From an uncultured Prevotellaceae bacterium (GTDB lineage: Bacteria; Bacteroidota; Bacteroidia; Bacteroidales; Bacteroidaceae), in contig CAMVKN010000017.1 of assembly GCA_947168045.1 (NCBI GenBank), positions 1-60,000 on the forward strand: 60,000 bases of DNA, written 5' to 3'. Both the position numbers and the translations under genes were made by a program. The notes under the pieces are model-generated. The model was not told the DNA's origin and searched no databases. It worked only from the letters and a program-made list of their open reading frames with translations. Positions 17,475 to 25,997 of this stretch are shown piece after piece. Position 1 is the first letter of the stretch; every line of letters starts with the position of its first letter.

Positions 17475-17786
17475 CTAACCGACAACCAAAGAGAATCTCA
17501 AGCCCAGCGCATTGGCAATGAGCATGAATGTTGAAAGTTGCATGTCCGTCTGCCCTTGCTCAAGCGATGAGATATACTCACGTTTTTTTCCTATGCGCTC
17601 GCCTAACTGCTGTTGCGTCAATTTCTGACGCTTGCGCTCATCGCGCAGCAGTTCGGCATAGTACCACGCCTTGGCCTTGGCCTCGAACTCCACACGGCTG
17701 GGGGAACCTGCCGGGCCATATTTCTCGTCAAAATGCTGTGACCCCGTCTTCAGTTGGGCCAGTTTCTTCTCGTCAAGCTTTATCAT
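17475..17786 (-). CDS. XRE-family antitoxin (HigA-type)
   Basis: This 103-residue protein has a C-terminal helix-turn-helix ('RKRQKLTQQQLGERIGKKRE' then YISSLEQG) of the XRE/HTH_3 type. It follows the toxin gene by 4 nt, toxin first and antitoxin second, as in HigBA modules. It should neutralise the toxin and repress the shared promoter. The N-terminal 40 residues are probably the toxin-binding part. Confidence 0.9.
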   Translation of the reverse strand: MIKLDEKKLAQLKTGSQHFDEKYGPAGSPSRVEFEAKAKAWYYAELLRDERKRQKLTQQQLGERIGKKREYISSLEQGQTDMQLSTFMLIANALGLRFSLVVG

Positions 17787-17790
17787 CCTC

Positions 17791-18141
17791 TTATCCTCCT
17801 ATATATTTATTCAAAATCTGTCTGGCGGTTTCTATTTCGCATTTATACTGCTTTGTATCCTTTTTTAGGAAAGAGTTCAGGAAAAGCACGCGCTTACTCT
17901 CCATAAACGAAAGTGTCTCAACGGCAAAAACTATCGTGCGATACGCGTTGTTGCCGACAGAGACGCGCGCCTCGTAGAATTCCGTTCCCTCAAGGTTCTT
18001 CACGAACTTCTTGTTAACCACGTATTGGGTCTTGATAATCATTTCTACATAATCGTACTTGGCCTTAGTCTTTTCATCAAGACTGGCATAGTATTCATCG
18101 TACTCCGAAGAGTGAAGAGTTTCCCTTACATCCTCATTCAT
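17791..18141 (-). CDS. RelE/HigB-like toxin (Gp49/DUF891-type)
   Basis: This 116-residue protein resembles HigB-type mRNA interferases: 'VNKKFVKNLEGTEFYEARVS', 'NAYRTIVFA', and 'VLFLNSFLKKDTKQYKCEIE' followed by TAR. The start at 18141 is fixed by a perfect promoter only 4 nt upstream; the longer in-frame start at 18312 would lie upstream of that promoter. It is followed at once by the XRE antitoxin gene. Confidence 0.9.
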   Translation of the reverse strand: MNEDVRETLHSSEYDEYYASLDEKTKAKYDYVEMIIKTQYVVNKKFVKNLEGTEFYEARVSVGNNAYRTIVFAVETLSFMESKRVLFLNSFLKKDTKQYKCEIETARQILNKYIGG

Positions 18142-18145
18142 ACTG

Positions 18146-18177
18146 CAAAAGTAACATATTTCTTCCAAACGTGCAAA
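18146..18177 (-). promoter_or_regulatory. higBA promoter (TTTG-N20-TACTTTTG)
   Basis: TTTG at 18177-18174 and TACTTTTG at 18153-18146 (minus strand) with 20-nt spacing. The ATG follows after 4 nt, which predicts a leaderless or almost leaderless toxin mRNA. Confidence 0.8.
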
Positions 18178-18638
18178 TATTTTGGAAGAAAAGATCATAA
18201 AGTGAAAGATGAAAGTGAAAGATGGATGTAGTTTCCAGTTCCAAAAACACACCATACGGCTTGTATATGGTTTCAAACTACGCTGTCCAGCAAAATGAAC
18301 AGTCAAAACCATGTCTCCATCCAGGAAAACTCCCTTTACACATTTTGCAACTGATGCTTAGCTATTGCATCAACATTACCGATATGACCTTAATCCCCCT
18401 GGAACCGTTTGCCTTCTTGGCTGGATGACGCAAATTATTCTCTTAGCATAATTTTATTTGCATAATTCAAATATCATTATTACCTATGCAGCGCAAAACG
18501 GCATCATCTCAAGTCTGCCAGCGCTGTGCAATCAGCAACGAAACGTCTTTTAGATTTGGACCTTATCACTGAACTGCAAATCATATTCCATCTCTGACCC
18601 GCTTTTAAGAATCTGGATAGTCCGCTAAGTACAATGGT
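18178..18638. other. Gene-poor AT-rich stretch, no convincing gene
   Basis: This region has a GTGAAAGAT direct repeat at 18201-18223 and a 68-codon open frame (18222-18428, plus) with no recognisable family, no promoter and a composition unlike its neighbours. It may be the remnant of a lost gene. No RNA gene was seen. Confidence 0.5.
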
Positions 18639-21152
18639 TCAGAACTCGACCTGGGCATCCTGCAGGTAGGGCGTGGTGGCACGGACGGTGACGGTCTGGC
18701 CGGGGATGGGCTGGACGTAGGCCACGAGACGGCCACCGCTGACGCGCAACTGCTGGTTGGGACGGGCGGGGTTACGGCGCGTCGCATGGTTGTTGTTGAT
18801 GTCGCCGTTCTCCATGCCTAAGAGACGGCCACCGCGCACGAAGAGCGTCACCATGTTGTCGGCATCCTTTACCAGATGGCCCTGTGCGTCGACGACCTCC
18901 ACGAAGACGTGCATCCGACCGTCGGTGGTCAGGCGTAGCGCTGCGGGCGCTCCGCTGGTGGTTATCTCGTAGGAGGCGCCGTTGTCGGCCTCAGCACGCA
19001 GGGTGCCAGGCTGGTAGTCAACGTCGCAGTAGAGGATGCCGGTCTGCTCGTCGCGCTGCATCGTCACATCAAGGGGTTTGCCGTTCAGCAACAGGCGGGC
19101 GCTGGCGGCGTTGGTGTAGCACACCACACGCACGCGCTCGCCCTCATGGTAGTTCCAGTTGTCAGGGGCGTAGGGGTGAGGCGGCTGGGGGCGCTGAGAC
19201 CTCTGGGACCTCTGGGAGGCCTGGGAGATCTGGGAGGTCTGGGAGTTCTGGGACCTCTGGGAACCTGTTGACACCACATAGCTCCCTAAATAGCACACGG
19301 GCTGCGGGCTCCACAGCGCGGCGCGATACCAGCCGATGGGCTTGCGCTGTCCGGCCAGGTCGAGCAGTCCAGCGCTGCTGCCACGTGCGGGCCATGGGCC
19401 ACTCTCGCCCAGGTAGTCGATGCCCGTCCATAGGAACTGCCCGAAGATGAAGTCATGGTCGGTGACAGCACGCCAGGCAGCCAGGTCATGGCGGTTCTCC
19501 GAGCCATAGATGACGCGTTGGGGGTAGGTCTGGTGGTCCTCGTCATAGCGGCTCTCGGTGTAGTTGTAGCCCACCACATCGACTGCCTGCGGGTAGGCCG
19601 TCTGGTTCGACATCACCACGCCGGCCAAGGCGCCTGTGGTGGGTCGCGAGGGGTCGATGGTCTTCACCACCTTCGCCAGCCGCTGGGCGATGACGCCGAT
19701 GCGCATGGCATCAGGCTGACCAGGCTTATAGCCACCATACATGGGCTGGGTGAAGCCCTGCCCGTCGCCGTCGAGCACGGGATGGGTGTAGGGGTCGTTG
19801 GGATAGTCCACCTCGTTGCCGATGCTCCACATGAAGATGCTGGGATGGCAGCGGTCGCGCCGCACCATGTCGGCCACGTCGCGTTCTATCCACTCCTCGA
19901 AATAGGTGTAGGTACCCTCGAAGCCCGGACGCCCCTTGTTCCAGCCCTTCAGCCACTTGCGCTTGGGGAACTCCCACTCGTCGCTGGCCTCGTCCATCAC
20001 CAGCATGCCCTCCTCGTCGCAGATGTCGTACAGCTCGGGAGCGTGGGGGTTATGGCTCATGCGCAGGGCATTGACGCCGATGGCCTTCAGCTCACGCACA
20101 CGGCGGCGCCACACCTCGGCAGGAACGGCGGTGCCCAACACACCGGCGTCGTCGTGCACGCAGACGCCCTTCACCTTCATCCACTGTCCGTTGAGGGCAA
20201 AGCCCTTCGTGGGTGAGAAGTCGAGGGTGCGGAGGCCGACACGGACAACGGAGGTGTCAGCATCGGTTCCCGCAGCCGTTGCCAGCCTTGTGGTGAGTGT
20301 ATAAAGATATGGGGTGTCGAGCGACCACCGCCGGGGGTTCTTGACCGTCAGCCTGACGGTCTTCTTCTCCTGTGCGCCGATGGTGGTCTGCGTCTGAGCC
20401 ACAACGCGGCCGTCGGCATCGATCAGGGTCAGCTCGGCGGTAAAGGTTCTGGGAGTGCTGGGGCTACTGGGAGTGCTGCCTTTCTGGGTCTCTATGTCTA
20501 CTTCCAGGTCGGCCTGGCGGTTGTTAATCTTCTTTAGGCGATAGGCGGTGCCCCAGGGAGCGAGGTGCACCTCGGGGGCTGTGATGAGCCACACATAGCG
20601 GTTGATGCCTGAGCCGGTGTACCAACGGCTGTCGGCCTCCTGCGAGTGGTCCACACGCACGGCCAGCACATTCGGGCCATCGGCGCGGAGATGGGGGGTG
20701 AGGTCATAGAGGAACGATGCGAAGCCGCTGGGCCTGCTGCCCAGCAGATGGCCGTTGAGATAGACTGCTGAGTGGTTGTAAACACCCTCGAAGTAGACGT
20801 AGAACCGTCGCCCCACAGGGAGAGAAGTGCCTGCTGCACCTGTCCCGGAGAGGCTGGGCAACTGCTTCCTGTACCACCCTATGCCACCAGGCAGATAGCC
20901 CTGGCAGGAGCCTTTGTCGGGCGACATGGGCAGCTCTACGCCCCAGTCGTGGGGCAGCGTCACGCGCCGCCACCTTGAGTCATCGTAGGCGACGTCCTTC
21001 ATATCGGTGGTCTCAGCAATGTTCCAGGCACTGTCAAGGCGCAGGAAGCGCCAGTCGTCGTCCATCCGCTCTGCATGGCCAAACGACACCTGGGCGGTGG
21101 CCCGCCCGCAGAACGACAGACAAAGCAACAAGGGCAGCAGTAGTCTATTCAT
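18639..21152 (-). CDS. Exported glycoside hydrolase family 2 (beta-galactosidase-like)
   Basis: This enzyme of about 837 residues has a signal peptide (MNRLLLPLLLCLSFCGRATA), the N-terminal jelly-roll sugar-binding domain, an Ig-like domain and a TIM barrel. The acid/base Glu is in 'FMWSIGNEVDYP' and the nucleophile Glu in 'RVIYGSENRHD'. C-terminal Ig-like (DUF4982-type) domains end the protein. Residues about 630-655 form a (Ser-Gln-X)n tract encoded by 9-nt repeats, inserted before 'YAPDNWNYHEGERV'. The start at 21152 follows a promoter with TTGC (21220-21217) 19 nt from TATCTTTG (21197-21190). It is a single-gene unit. Sugar specificity within GH2 is not certain. Confidence 0.93.
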   Translation of the reverse strand: MNRLLLPLLLCLSFCGRATAQVSFGHAERMDDDWRFLRLDSAWNIAETTDMKDVAYDDSRWRRVTLPHDWGVELPMSPDKGSCQGYLPGGIGWYRKQLPSLSGTGAAGTSLPVGRRFYVYFEGVYNHSAVYLNGHLLGSRPSGFASFLYDLTPHLRADGPNVLAVRVDHSQEADSRWYTGSGINRYVWLITAPEVHLAPWGTAYRLKKINNRQADLEVDIETQKGSTPSSPSTPRTFTAELTLIDADGRVVAQTQTTIGAQEKKTVRLTVKNPRRWSLDTPYLYTLTTRLATAAGTDADTSVVRVGLRTLDFSPTKGFALNGQWMKVKGVCVHDDAGVLGTAVPAEVWRRRVRELKAIGVNALRMSHNPHAPELYDICDEEGMLVMDEASDEWEFPKRKWLKGWNKGRPGFEGTYTYFEEWIERDVADMVRRDRCHPSIFMWSIGNEVDYPNDPYTHPVLDGDGQGFTQPMYGGYKPGQPDAMRIGVIAQRLAKVVKTIDPSRPTTGALAGVVMSNQTAYPQAVDVVGYNYTESRYDEDHQTYPQRVIYGSENRHDLAAWRAVTDHDFIFGQFLWTGIDYLGESGPWPARGSSAGLLDLAGQRKPIGWYRAALWSPQPVCYLGSYVVSTGSQRSQNSQTSQISQASQRSQRSQRPQPPHPYAPDNWNYHEGERVRVVCYTNAASARLLLNGKPLDVTMQRDEQTGILYCDVDYQPGTLRAEADNGASYEITTSGAPAALRLTTDGRMHVFVEVVDAQGHLVKDADNMVTLFVRGGRLLGMENGDINNNHATRRNPARPNQQLRVSGGRLVAYVQPIPGQTVTVRATTPYLQDAQVEF
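19190..19268 (-). repeat. In-frame 9-nt minisatellite (TCCCAGNNN)n, copy 1
   Basis: About eight units of TCCCAG plus three variable bases (coding strand) encode SQR, SQN, SQT, SQI, SQA, SQR, SQR. The same unit in the same frame recurs at 55519-55625 and 59088-59163. Confidence 0.92.
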
Positions 21153-21189
21153 GTTGGCTGTAGTTTTTGCTATTATCACTATCTGCCCG

Positions 21190-21220
21190 CAAAGATACTG
21201 CTTTTTCTGCTGTCATGCAA
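21190..21220 (-). promoter_or_regulatory. Promoter of the GH2 gene (TTGC-N19-TATCTTTG)
   Basis: On the minus strand TTGC is at 21220-21217 and TATCTTTG at 21197-21190. The leader is about 33 nt. A very similar TTGCATG...AGTATCTTTG arrangement precedes the other GH2 gene at 44868. Confidence 0.7.
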
Positions 21221-21356
21221 GAAAAAGGACTCAAAAAAAAGATGCGGCTGCCACATGCTGCCACATGCAAAGACAGGAATCTAAAAAAAAGATAAATGAT
21301 GTCACTATCTCAATTATTTGTGTTACCTTTGCAGGCCGAAATAAACGAATGACAAC

Positions 21357-22202
21357 ATGACAACCATCTGTAACGAGCATTTCGAGGGCGAGCGCCCACT
21401 TTTCGAAAGTCACCACCTGCGCCTGCAGCAGGTAACCATAGGCGATGGCGAAAGTGCCATCAAGGAGTGTTCCGACATTGAAGCCGAGGACTGCCACTTC
21501 TGGGGCAAGTACCCTTTCTGGCACGTGCATGGCTTCAAGATTAACCGCTGCCGCTTCGATGCGGGTGCACGCTCAGCACTATGGTACAGCGACAACCTGC
21601 GCATGACGAACACACGTATAGACGGTCCGAAGATGTTCCGCGAGATGCACGACATCTACTTAGAGAACGTGGTCATCAACGATGCCGACGAGACCTTCTG
21701 GCGCTGCCGCGACATTGAGGCTAACAACCTGGTGCTGCACGAGGGCACCTACCCCTTCATGTTCTGCGAGAACGTGAAGGTCAAGCACCTCAAGAGCGAC
21801 TCGAAATATGTGTTCCAATACTGCAAGAACGTAGAGATAGACCAGGCACACATCGTGACCAAGGACTCGTTCTGGGAGTGCGAGAACGTGACCATCACCA
21901 ACTCGGTGCTCGACGGCGAATACCTGGCCTGGCACTCGAAGAACGTGCGGCTGGTGAACTGTCACCTGGCCGGCGAGCAGCTGCTGTGCTACGCCGACCA
22001 CCTGGTGCTGGAGAACTGCACCTTCGACAAGGCCTGCGACCGCGTCTTCGAGTACAGTGACGTGCATGCCGACATCCGCGGACACATCGAGAACATCAAG
22101 AACCCGTCGAGCGGCCACATCGTGGCTGACAGCATCGGCTCCATCACCATCGACGAGAACGTGAAGCAGCCGGCCAACTGCCACATCCACACCAGGGAAT
22201 AA
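21357..22202 (+). CDS. DUF3737 family protein (beta-helix)
   Basis: This 281-residue protein is recognisable as DUF3737. It is built from repeated short strands rich in Asn, Cys and aromatic residues ('DCHFWGKYPFWHVHGFKI', 'FWECENVTITNSVL', 'HLVLENCTFDKACDRVFEY'), the look of a right-handed parallel beta-helix. It has no signal peptide. A TACCTTTG box lies at 21324-21331. The PatB-like lyase follows after 28 nt, an association often seen for this family. No activity is established that I know of. Confidence 0.88.
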   Translation: MTTICNEHFEGERPLFESHHLRLQQVTIGDGESAIKECSDIEAEDCHFWGKYPFWHVHGFKINRCRFDAGARSALWYSDNLRMTNTRIDGPKMFREMHDIYLENVVINDADETFWRCRDIEANNLVLHEGTYPFMFCENVKVKHLKSDSKYVFQYCKNVEIDQAHIVTKDSFWECENVTITNSVLDGEYLAWHSKNVRLVNCHLAGEQLLCYADHLVLENCTFDKACDRVFEYSDVHADIRGHIENIKNPSSGHIVADSIGSITIDENVKQPANCHIHTRE

Positions 22203-22230
22203 GCCTCTTTTTTAAAAACCTTTATCTGCT

Positions 22231-23478
22231 ATGATTAACTTTGACGAACCTATCGTCCGCCGCGGCAGCAGCTGCGTGAAGTGGGACGAGCCCAGGGAGG
22301 GCATGACCAAGGAAGAGATGGATGACGTCATCCCCCTGTGGGTGGCTGACATGGACTTTCAGGCTGCACCAGCCATCAGGGAGGCCATCAGGCGCAGGGC
22401 CGAGCACGGTGTGTTTGGCTATGCCATTGTCGGCGACGACTATTACGAGGCCATCATCAACTGGTTCGGGCGCCGCCATCAGTGGACCATCCACCGCGAG
22501 GAGATTCTCTACACCACCGGCGTGGTGCCCGCCATGAGCGTGGCCATCAAGGCGCTTGCCATGCCGGGCGAGAAGGTGCTCATCCTCTCGCCTGACTACA
22601 ACTGCTTCTTCACCAGCATCCGCAACAACGGCTGCGAGGTACTGGAGTCCGTTCTCCTAAAGAGTCCGTTGTCGTCCGCTGCCACATCAACCAGTCCGCT
22701 GTCGTCCGCTGCCGCCTCCACCAGTCCGTTGTCGTCCGCTGCCTTCACCGTAGACTGGGCTGACTTCGAGGCCAAGTGCGCTGACGAGAAGACGACGCTC
22801 TTCCTGCTCTGCAACCCTCACAACCCCACAGGCCGCGTATGGTCAAAGGAGGAGCTGGAGCGCATGAACGACATCTGCATGAAGCACGACGTGAAGGTGG
22901 TGAGCGACGAGATTCACTGCGAGCTGGTCATGCCGGGCCACCGTTTCCAGCCCTTCGCCGCCGTCAGCGAGGCCTGCCGCCAGAACAGCGTCATCCTCAA
23001 CTCAGCCTCCAAGTCGTTCAACATCGCGGGACTGCAGACGGCGAACATCATCTGTTCACAGCCCCTTTGGCGCCGTCGTCTGAACCGCGCCATCAACATC
23101 AACGAGGTGTGCGACCTAAACCCCTTCGGTCCCGTAGCACTGATGGCCGCCTACAACGAGAGTGGCGACTGGATAGACCAGCTGAACGAATATATCTGGG
23201 GCAACTACCAGGCACTCTGCACCTTCGCCGCCGAGCACTTGCCGCAGTGGCGCATCACCCCCATGGAGGGCACCTACCTGCCGTGGGTGGACATCACGGC
23301 CACGGGGATGACGGCAGAGGCGTATGCCGACCTGCTGATGCACAAGGCCCACGTGTGGGTGAACCCCGGCACGATGTACGGGCCACAGTCAGGCCAGGGC
23401 TACATCCGCCTGAACATTGCCTGCAGACGCGCCCTCCTCATCGAGGCACTGGAAAGGATTGCCAAAGCAGTTGAGTAA
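22231..23478 (+). CDS. PatB/MalY-type PLP-dependent C-S lyase (aminotransferase fold)
   Basis: This fold-type I PLP enzyme has 415 residues. It carries the MalY/PatB N-terminus ('VIPLWVADMDFQAAPAI'), the cofactor-binding 'LLCNPHNPTGRVW', the Asp in 'KVVSDEIHCEL' and the Schiff-base Lys in 'SASKSFNIAGLQTAN'. Members cleave cystathionine or cysteine conjugates to release pyruvate, ammonia and a thiol. Residues about 145-172 are three near-identical 10-residue repeats (SPLSSAA-ST), encoded by a 30-nt tandem repeat in a surface loop before 'FTVDWADFEAKC'. It probably shares an operon with the DUF3737 gene. Confidence 0.92.
   Translation: MINFDEPIVRRGSSCVKWDEPREGMTKEEMDDVIPLWVADMDFQAAPAIREAIRRRAEHGVFGYAIVGDDYYEAIINWFGRRHQWTIHREEILYTTGVVPAMSVAIKALAMPGEKVLILSPDYNCFFTSIRNNGCEVLESVLLKSPLSSAATSTSPLSSAAASTSPLSSAAFTVDWADFEAKCADEKTTLFLLCNPHNPTGRVWSKEELERMNDICMKHDVKVVSDEIHCELVMPGHRFQPFAAVSEACRQNSVILNSASKSFNIAGLQTANIICSQPLWRRRLNRAININEVCDLNPFGPVALMAAYNESGDWIDQLNEYIWGNYQALCTFAAEHLPQWRITPMEGTYLPWVDITATGMTAEAYADLLMHKAHVWVNPGTMYGPQSGQGYIRLNIACRRALLIEALERIAKAVE
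22663..22745 (+). repeat. In-frame 30-nt tandem repeat
   Basis: Units starting at 22663, 22693 and 22723 (AGTCCGYTGTCGTCCGCTGC...) repeat nearly perfectly and add about 28 residues to the PatB-like lyase. Confidence 0.93.
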
Positions 23479-23495
23479 GTAGAGCAACAAACCAA

Positions 23496-23538
23496 AAAAG
23501 GGGCTGCGCCATCCGATAACCGATGCGCAGCCCCTTTT
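23496..23538. terminator. Bidirectional intrinsic terminator
   Basis: AAAAGGGGCTGCGC (23496-23509) pairs perfectly with GCGCAGCCCCTTTT (23525-23538) across a 15-nt loop. A T-run ends each strand, so it can serve both the lyase gene and the convergent rplS. Confidence 0.93.
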
Positions 23539-23565
23539 AATTCTACCTTTTTTAGTAAAGGGCTA

Positions 23566-23958
23566 TTAGTCCTCCTTCTTGACAGCAGCGCGCTTCTCCT
23601 TGATGCGGGCAGCCTTACCCGTGAGCTTGCGCAGGTAGTACAGCTTGGCGCGACGCACCTTACCGTGCTTGTTCACCTCGATGCTGTCGATGTTGGGCGA
23701 CTCGATGGGGAAGATACGCTCCACACCCACGGTGCCAGACATCTTGCGTACGGTGAAGCGCTTCTTGTCGCCATGGCCGGCAATCTTGATGACCACGCCA
23801 CGATAGAGCTGGATACGCTCCTTGGAACCCTCGATAATTTTGTAACCAACAGTGATGGTGTCGCCGGGAGCGAACTCCTCGAACTTCTTGCCGGCCTCAG
23901 TAGCCTTGGCACGATTGCTGGTTGCAAATGCTTCCTCAGCAACTTTAATTAAATCCAT
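23566..23958 (-). CDS. rplS: 50S ribosomal protein L19
   Basis: This 130-residue protein is L19, at the interface of the 30S and 50S subunits. '[20 protein letters not shown]' then IQLYRGVVI, '[20 protein letters not shown]' and '[19 protein letters not shown]' are all L19 signatures. The start at 23958 ([11 protein letters not shown]) gives the usual family N-terminus. A TACTTTTG -7 box on the minus strand (24063-24056) predicts a leader of about 90 nt. The C-terminus is slightly longer than E. coli L19 with a Lys-rich tail. Confidence 0.97.
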   Translation of the reverse strand: MDLIKVAEEAFATSNRAKATEAGKKFEEFAPGDTITVGYKIIEGSKERIQLYRGVVIKIAGHGDKKRFTVRKMSGTVGVERIFPIESPNIDSIEVNKHGKVRRAKLYYLRKLTGKAARIKEKRAAVKKED

Positions 23959-24055
23959 TGTTAACTTGCTTATAATTAAATTGTTGTATCGTTCCTGCGC
24001 AACATAACGGGCAACTCTCCTATCTTCCCGCCATCGGTTACGCCGAAAGCGGCTG

Positions 24056-24063
24056 CAAAAGTA
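24056..24063 (-). promoter_or_regulatory. -7 box of rplS
   Basis: TACTTTTG on the minus strand. It leaves a leader of about 90 nt, long enough for autoregulation, but I see no clear leader structure. Confidence 0.6.
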
Positions 24064-24225
24064 CAAAAAAAATGGCACTTACACACAACAACGAGCGGCA
24101 AAACCGTAGTTATTAACTTTTTTTAATCTATAGCCCTGCTGCAGTAACTGACTAAATGATAGCGACGAACGAGAACAAAGAGAATAATTTTGCCCGTAAA
24201 AGTGCGGCGTTCCAAAAAAAAAGCG

Positions 24226-24233
24226 TATATTTG
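24226..24233 (+). promoter_or_regulatory. -7 box of the dipeptidase gene
   Basis: TATATTTG matches TAnnTTTG and lies 34 nt before the ATG at 24268. Confidence 0.55.
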
Positions 24234-24267
24234 CAGCATTATTTGCAAACGCAACAAGCAAACACCT

Positions 24268-25065
24268 ATGAAACAAGCAAAGCTATGGATGCTGGCCGCC
24301 ATCCTGATCATCATCAGCGGCACAGGCTGCAAGGGCAAGGTAGAGCCCGCCGCCGGCACGCAGTCCGCCACTGTCAGCCCCACCGACGACTGCAGTCAGT
24401 TTGTCACCCTGACGGATGCCGTTCCCGATGCCATCCTTGAGATACGCTACTATGGCACCTACAACTTCGTGGGACAGCGCATCGACGGCTATGAACAGCC
24501 CACGGCGCTGCTCACGAAGAAGGCCGCCGAGGCACTGAAAGCCGTGAGCGACGAAGTGAAGTCGCAGGGCTACCGTCTGAAGATATACGATGCCTATCGC
24601 CCGCAGAAGGCCGTCGATCACTTCGTGCGCTGGGCTGCCGACCTCTCGGCAACCGAGATGAAGCCCTACTTCTATCCCGACCTCGACAAGAGCGTGCTCT
24701 TCGAACAAGAGTACATCTACGAGAAGAGCGGCCACACCCGAGGCTCCACCGTTGACCTGACCCTGTTTGACATGAACACCGAGAAGGAGCTGGACATGGG
24801 AGGCACCTTCGACTGGTTTGGTCCTGAGAGCCACCCCGACTTCTGCGGCAATCCCGAGACGGGCGAATATACGGGCGACAACCATCAGTCGCCGACAGGA
24901 CGCAGCATCACCGCCGAGCAGTTTGCCAACCGCATGACGCTGCGCCGTGCCATGCTCAACCACGGCTTCAAGGCGCTCGACTCTGAGTGGTGGCACTTCA
25001 CGCTGAAGGATGAGCCGTTCCCCGACACCTATTTTACGTTTCCCGTCAAGCAGCTCGTGCACTAA
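24268..25065 (+). CDS. VanX/DdpX-like D-alanyl-D-alanine dipeptidase lipoprotein
   Basis: This 265-residue lipoprotein (lipobox ISGTGC) belongs to peptidase family M15D. Zinc ligands and catalytic residues are visible in 'SGHTRGSTVDLTLFD' (His, Asp) and 'SEWWHF' (Glu, His). It should cleave D-Ala-D-Ala released from peptidoglycan in the periplasm. Residual vancomycin-type use is unlikely, since no vanHA genes are near. The start at 24268 gives the lipoprotein signal and follows a -7 box. A 5'-nucleotidase pair follows on the same strand. Confidence 0.92.
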   Translation: MKQAKLWMLAAILIIISGTGCKGKVEPAAGTQSATVSPTDDCSQFVTLTDAVPDAILEIRYYGTYNFVGQRIDGYEQPTALLTKKAAEALKAVSDEVKSQGYRLKIYDAYRPQKAVDHFVRWAADLSATEMKPYFYPDLDKSVLFEQEYIYEKSGHTRGSTVDLTLFDMNTEKELDMGGTFDWFGPESHPDFCGNPETGEYTGDNHQSPTGRSITAEQFANRMTLRRAMLNHGFKALDSEWWHFTLKDEPFPDTYFTFPVKQLVH

Positions 25066-25114
25066 GAAGGCTACTCGTCCTTGACATTAACAAACAAAAA
25101 AACATAACAGAACT

Positions 25115-25885
25115 ATGAAGAAATCAATATGCATAGCCGCAGTCTGGGCCGCCATGATGCTGGCGGGTTGTGCGGCACACTACCAGATAGCCGACGTGAG
25201 CCGCTCACGCATCTTGGTGAACAAACGCTTCGACGGCATGACCGACAGCGGCACGGCTGCCTTCATGGCACCCTACACGGCAAAGGTAGACTCGATGATG
25301 AAGCCGGTGATGGGCGTCGCAGCACGCGACATGGACAAACGGCGCCCAGAGAGCGAGATATCCAACCTGCTGGCCGACATCATGGTGTGGTCAGCCAAGG
25401 ACTACGGCGAGAAGGCCGACTTCGGTGTGTATAACATGGGCGGCATCCGTGCGGCACTGTCGAAGGGGGTGGTGACCTATGGCGACATCAACGACATTGC
25501 TCCCTTTGAGAACAAGATTGCCTTCACCACGCTGAAGGGCAGCAAGGTGCTCGAACTGTTTGCACAGATAGCCAAGCGGGGCGGCGAAGGCGTGAGCCAC
25601 GGCGTGGAGATGGTCATCAGCAGCGACGGCCGTCTGCTCTCGGCACGCCTCAACGGCGAGGACATCGACCCGCAGCGCGACTACCGCGCCGTCACCATCG
25701 ACTACATCGTGCAGGGCAACGACGGCATGACCGCCTTCCGCGACGGCACGAACACCGTGTCGCCACAAGAGGAGAAAGACAACTCGCGCTTCCTCATCAT
25801 GAACTACTTCAAGGCCATGCACGCCGAGGGCAAGGAGGTGGACGCACAGGTGGAAGGACGCATTAAGGTGAGAGATGAGAAATGA
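25115..25885 (+). CDS. 5'-nucleotidase C-terminal-domain lipoprotein
   Basis: This 256-residue lipoprotein (lipobox LAGC) is homologous to the C-terminal substrate-binding domain of UshA-type 5'-nucleotidases: 'SEISNLLADIMVWSAKDYGE', 'NMGGIRAALSKGVVTYGDI', 'IAPFENKIAFTTLKGSKVLE' and 'VTIDYIVQGNDGM'. The catalytic half is the next gene. Splitting the two halves into adjacent genes is common in Bacteroidetes as far as I recall. They probably work together in the periplasm or outer membrane to release phosphate from nucleotides. Confidence 0.93.
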   Translation: MKKSICIAAVWAAMMLAGCAAHYQIADVSRSRILVNKRFDGMTDSGTAAFMAPYTAKVDSMMKPVMGVAARDMDKRRPESEISNLLADIMVWSAKDYGEKADFGVYNMGGIRAALSKGVVTYGDINDIAPFENKIAFTTLKGSKVLELFAQIAKRGGEGVSHGVEMVISSDGRLLSARLNGEDIDPQRDYRAVTIDYIVQGNDGMTAFRDGTNTVSPQEEKDNSRFLIMNYFKAMHAEGKEVDAQVEGRIKVRDEK

Positions 25886-25899
25886 GAAATGAGAAATAT
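25869..25899 (+). repeat. (GAGAAAT)n 7-nt minisatellite
   Basis: GAGATGAGAAATGAGAAATG and a further unit straddle the stop codon of the 5'-nucleotidase C-domain gene. It is the reverse complement of the array at 15918-15962. Confidence 0.8.
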
Positions 25900-25916
25900 G
25901 ATTAGTGATATTTGTT

Positions 25917-25997
25917 ATGAATAAGCATACGATTATGAACAGGCATACGACTATGGATAATCATACAATTATGAATAAGCATACGATTATGAATAAG
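25917..25997 (+). repeat. 18-nt tandem repeat carrying successive in-frame start codons
   Basis: Four units of ATGAATAAGCATACGATT or close variants (25917, 25935, 25953, 25971), then a half unit. Each begins with an ATG in frame with the metallophosphatase and encodes M-N-K-H-T-I-like residues. Confidence 0.95.

Noticed and set aside
18222..18428. 68-codon open frame in the gap upstream of higB
   Set aside because: It has no recognisable family, no promoter and no RBS, and its composition suggests remnant sequence; too weak to call a gene.
24268..25065. Vancomycin-resistance role of the VanX-like dipeptidase
   Set aside because: No vanH, vanA or vanRS-like genes are nearby, and the protein is an exported lipoprotein, not a cytosolic VanX.
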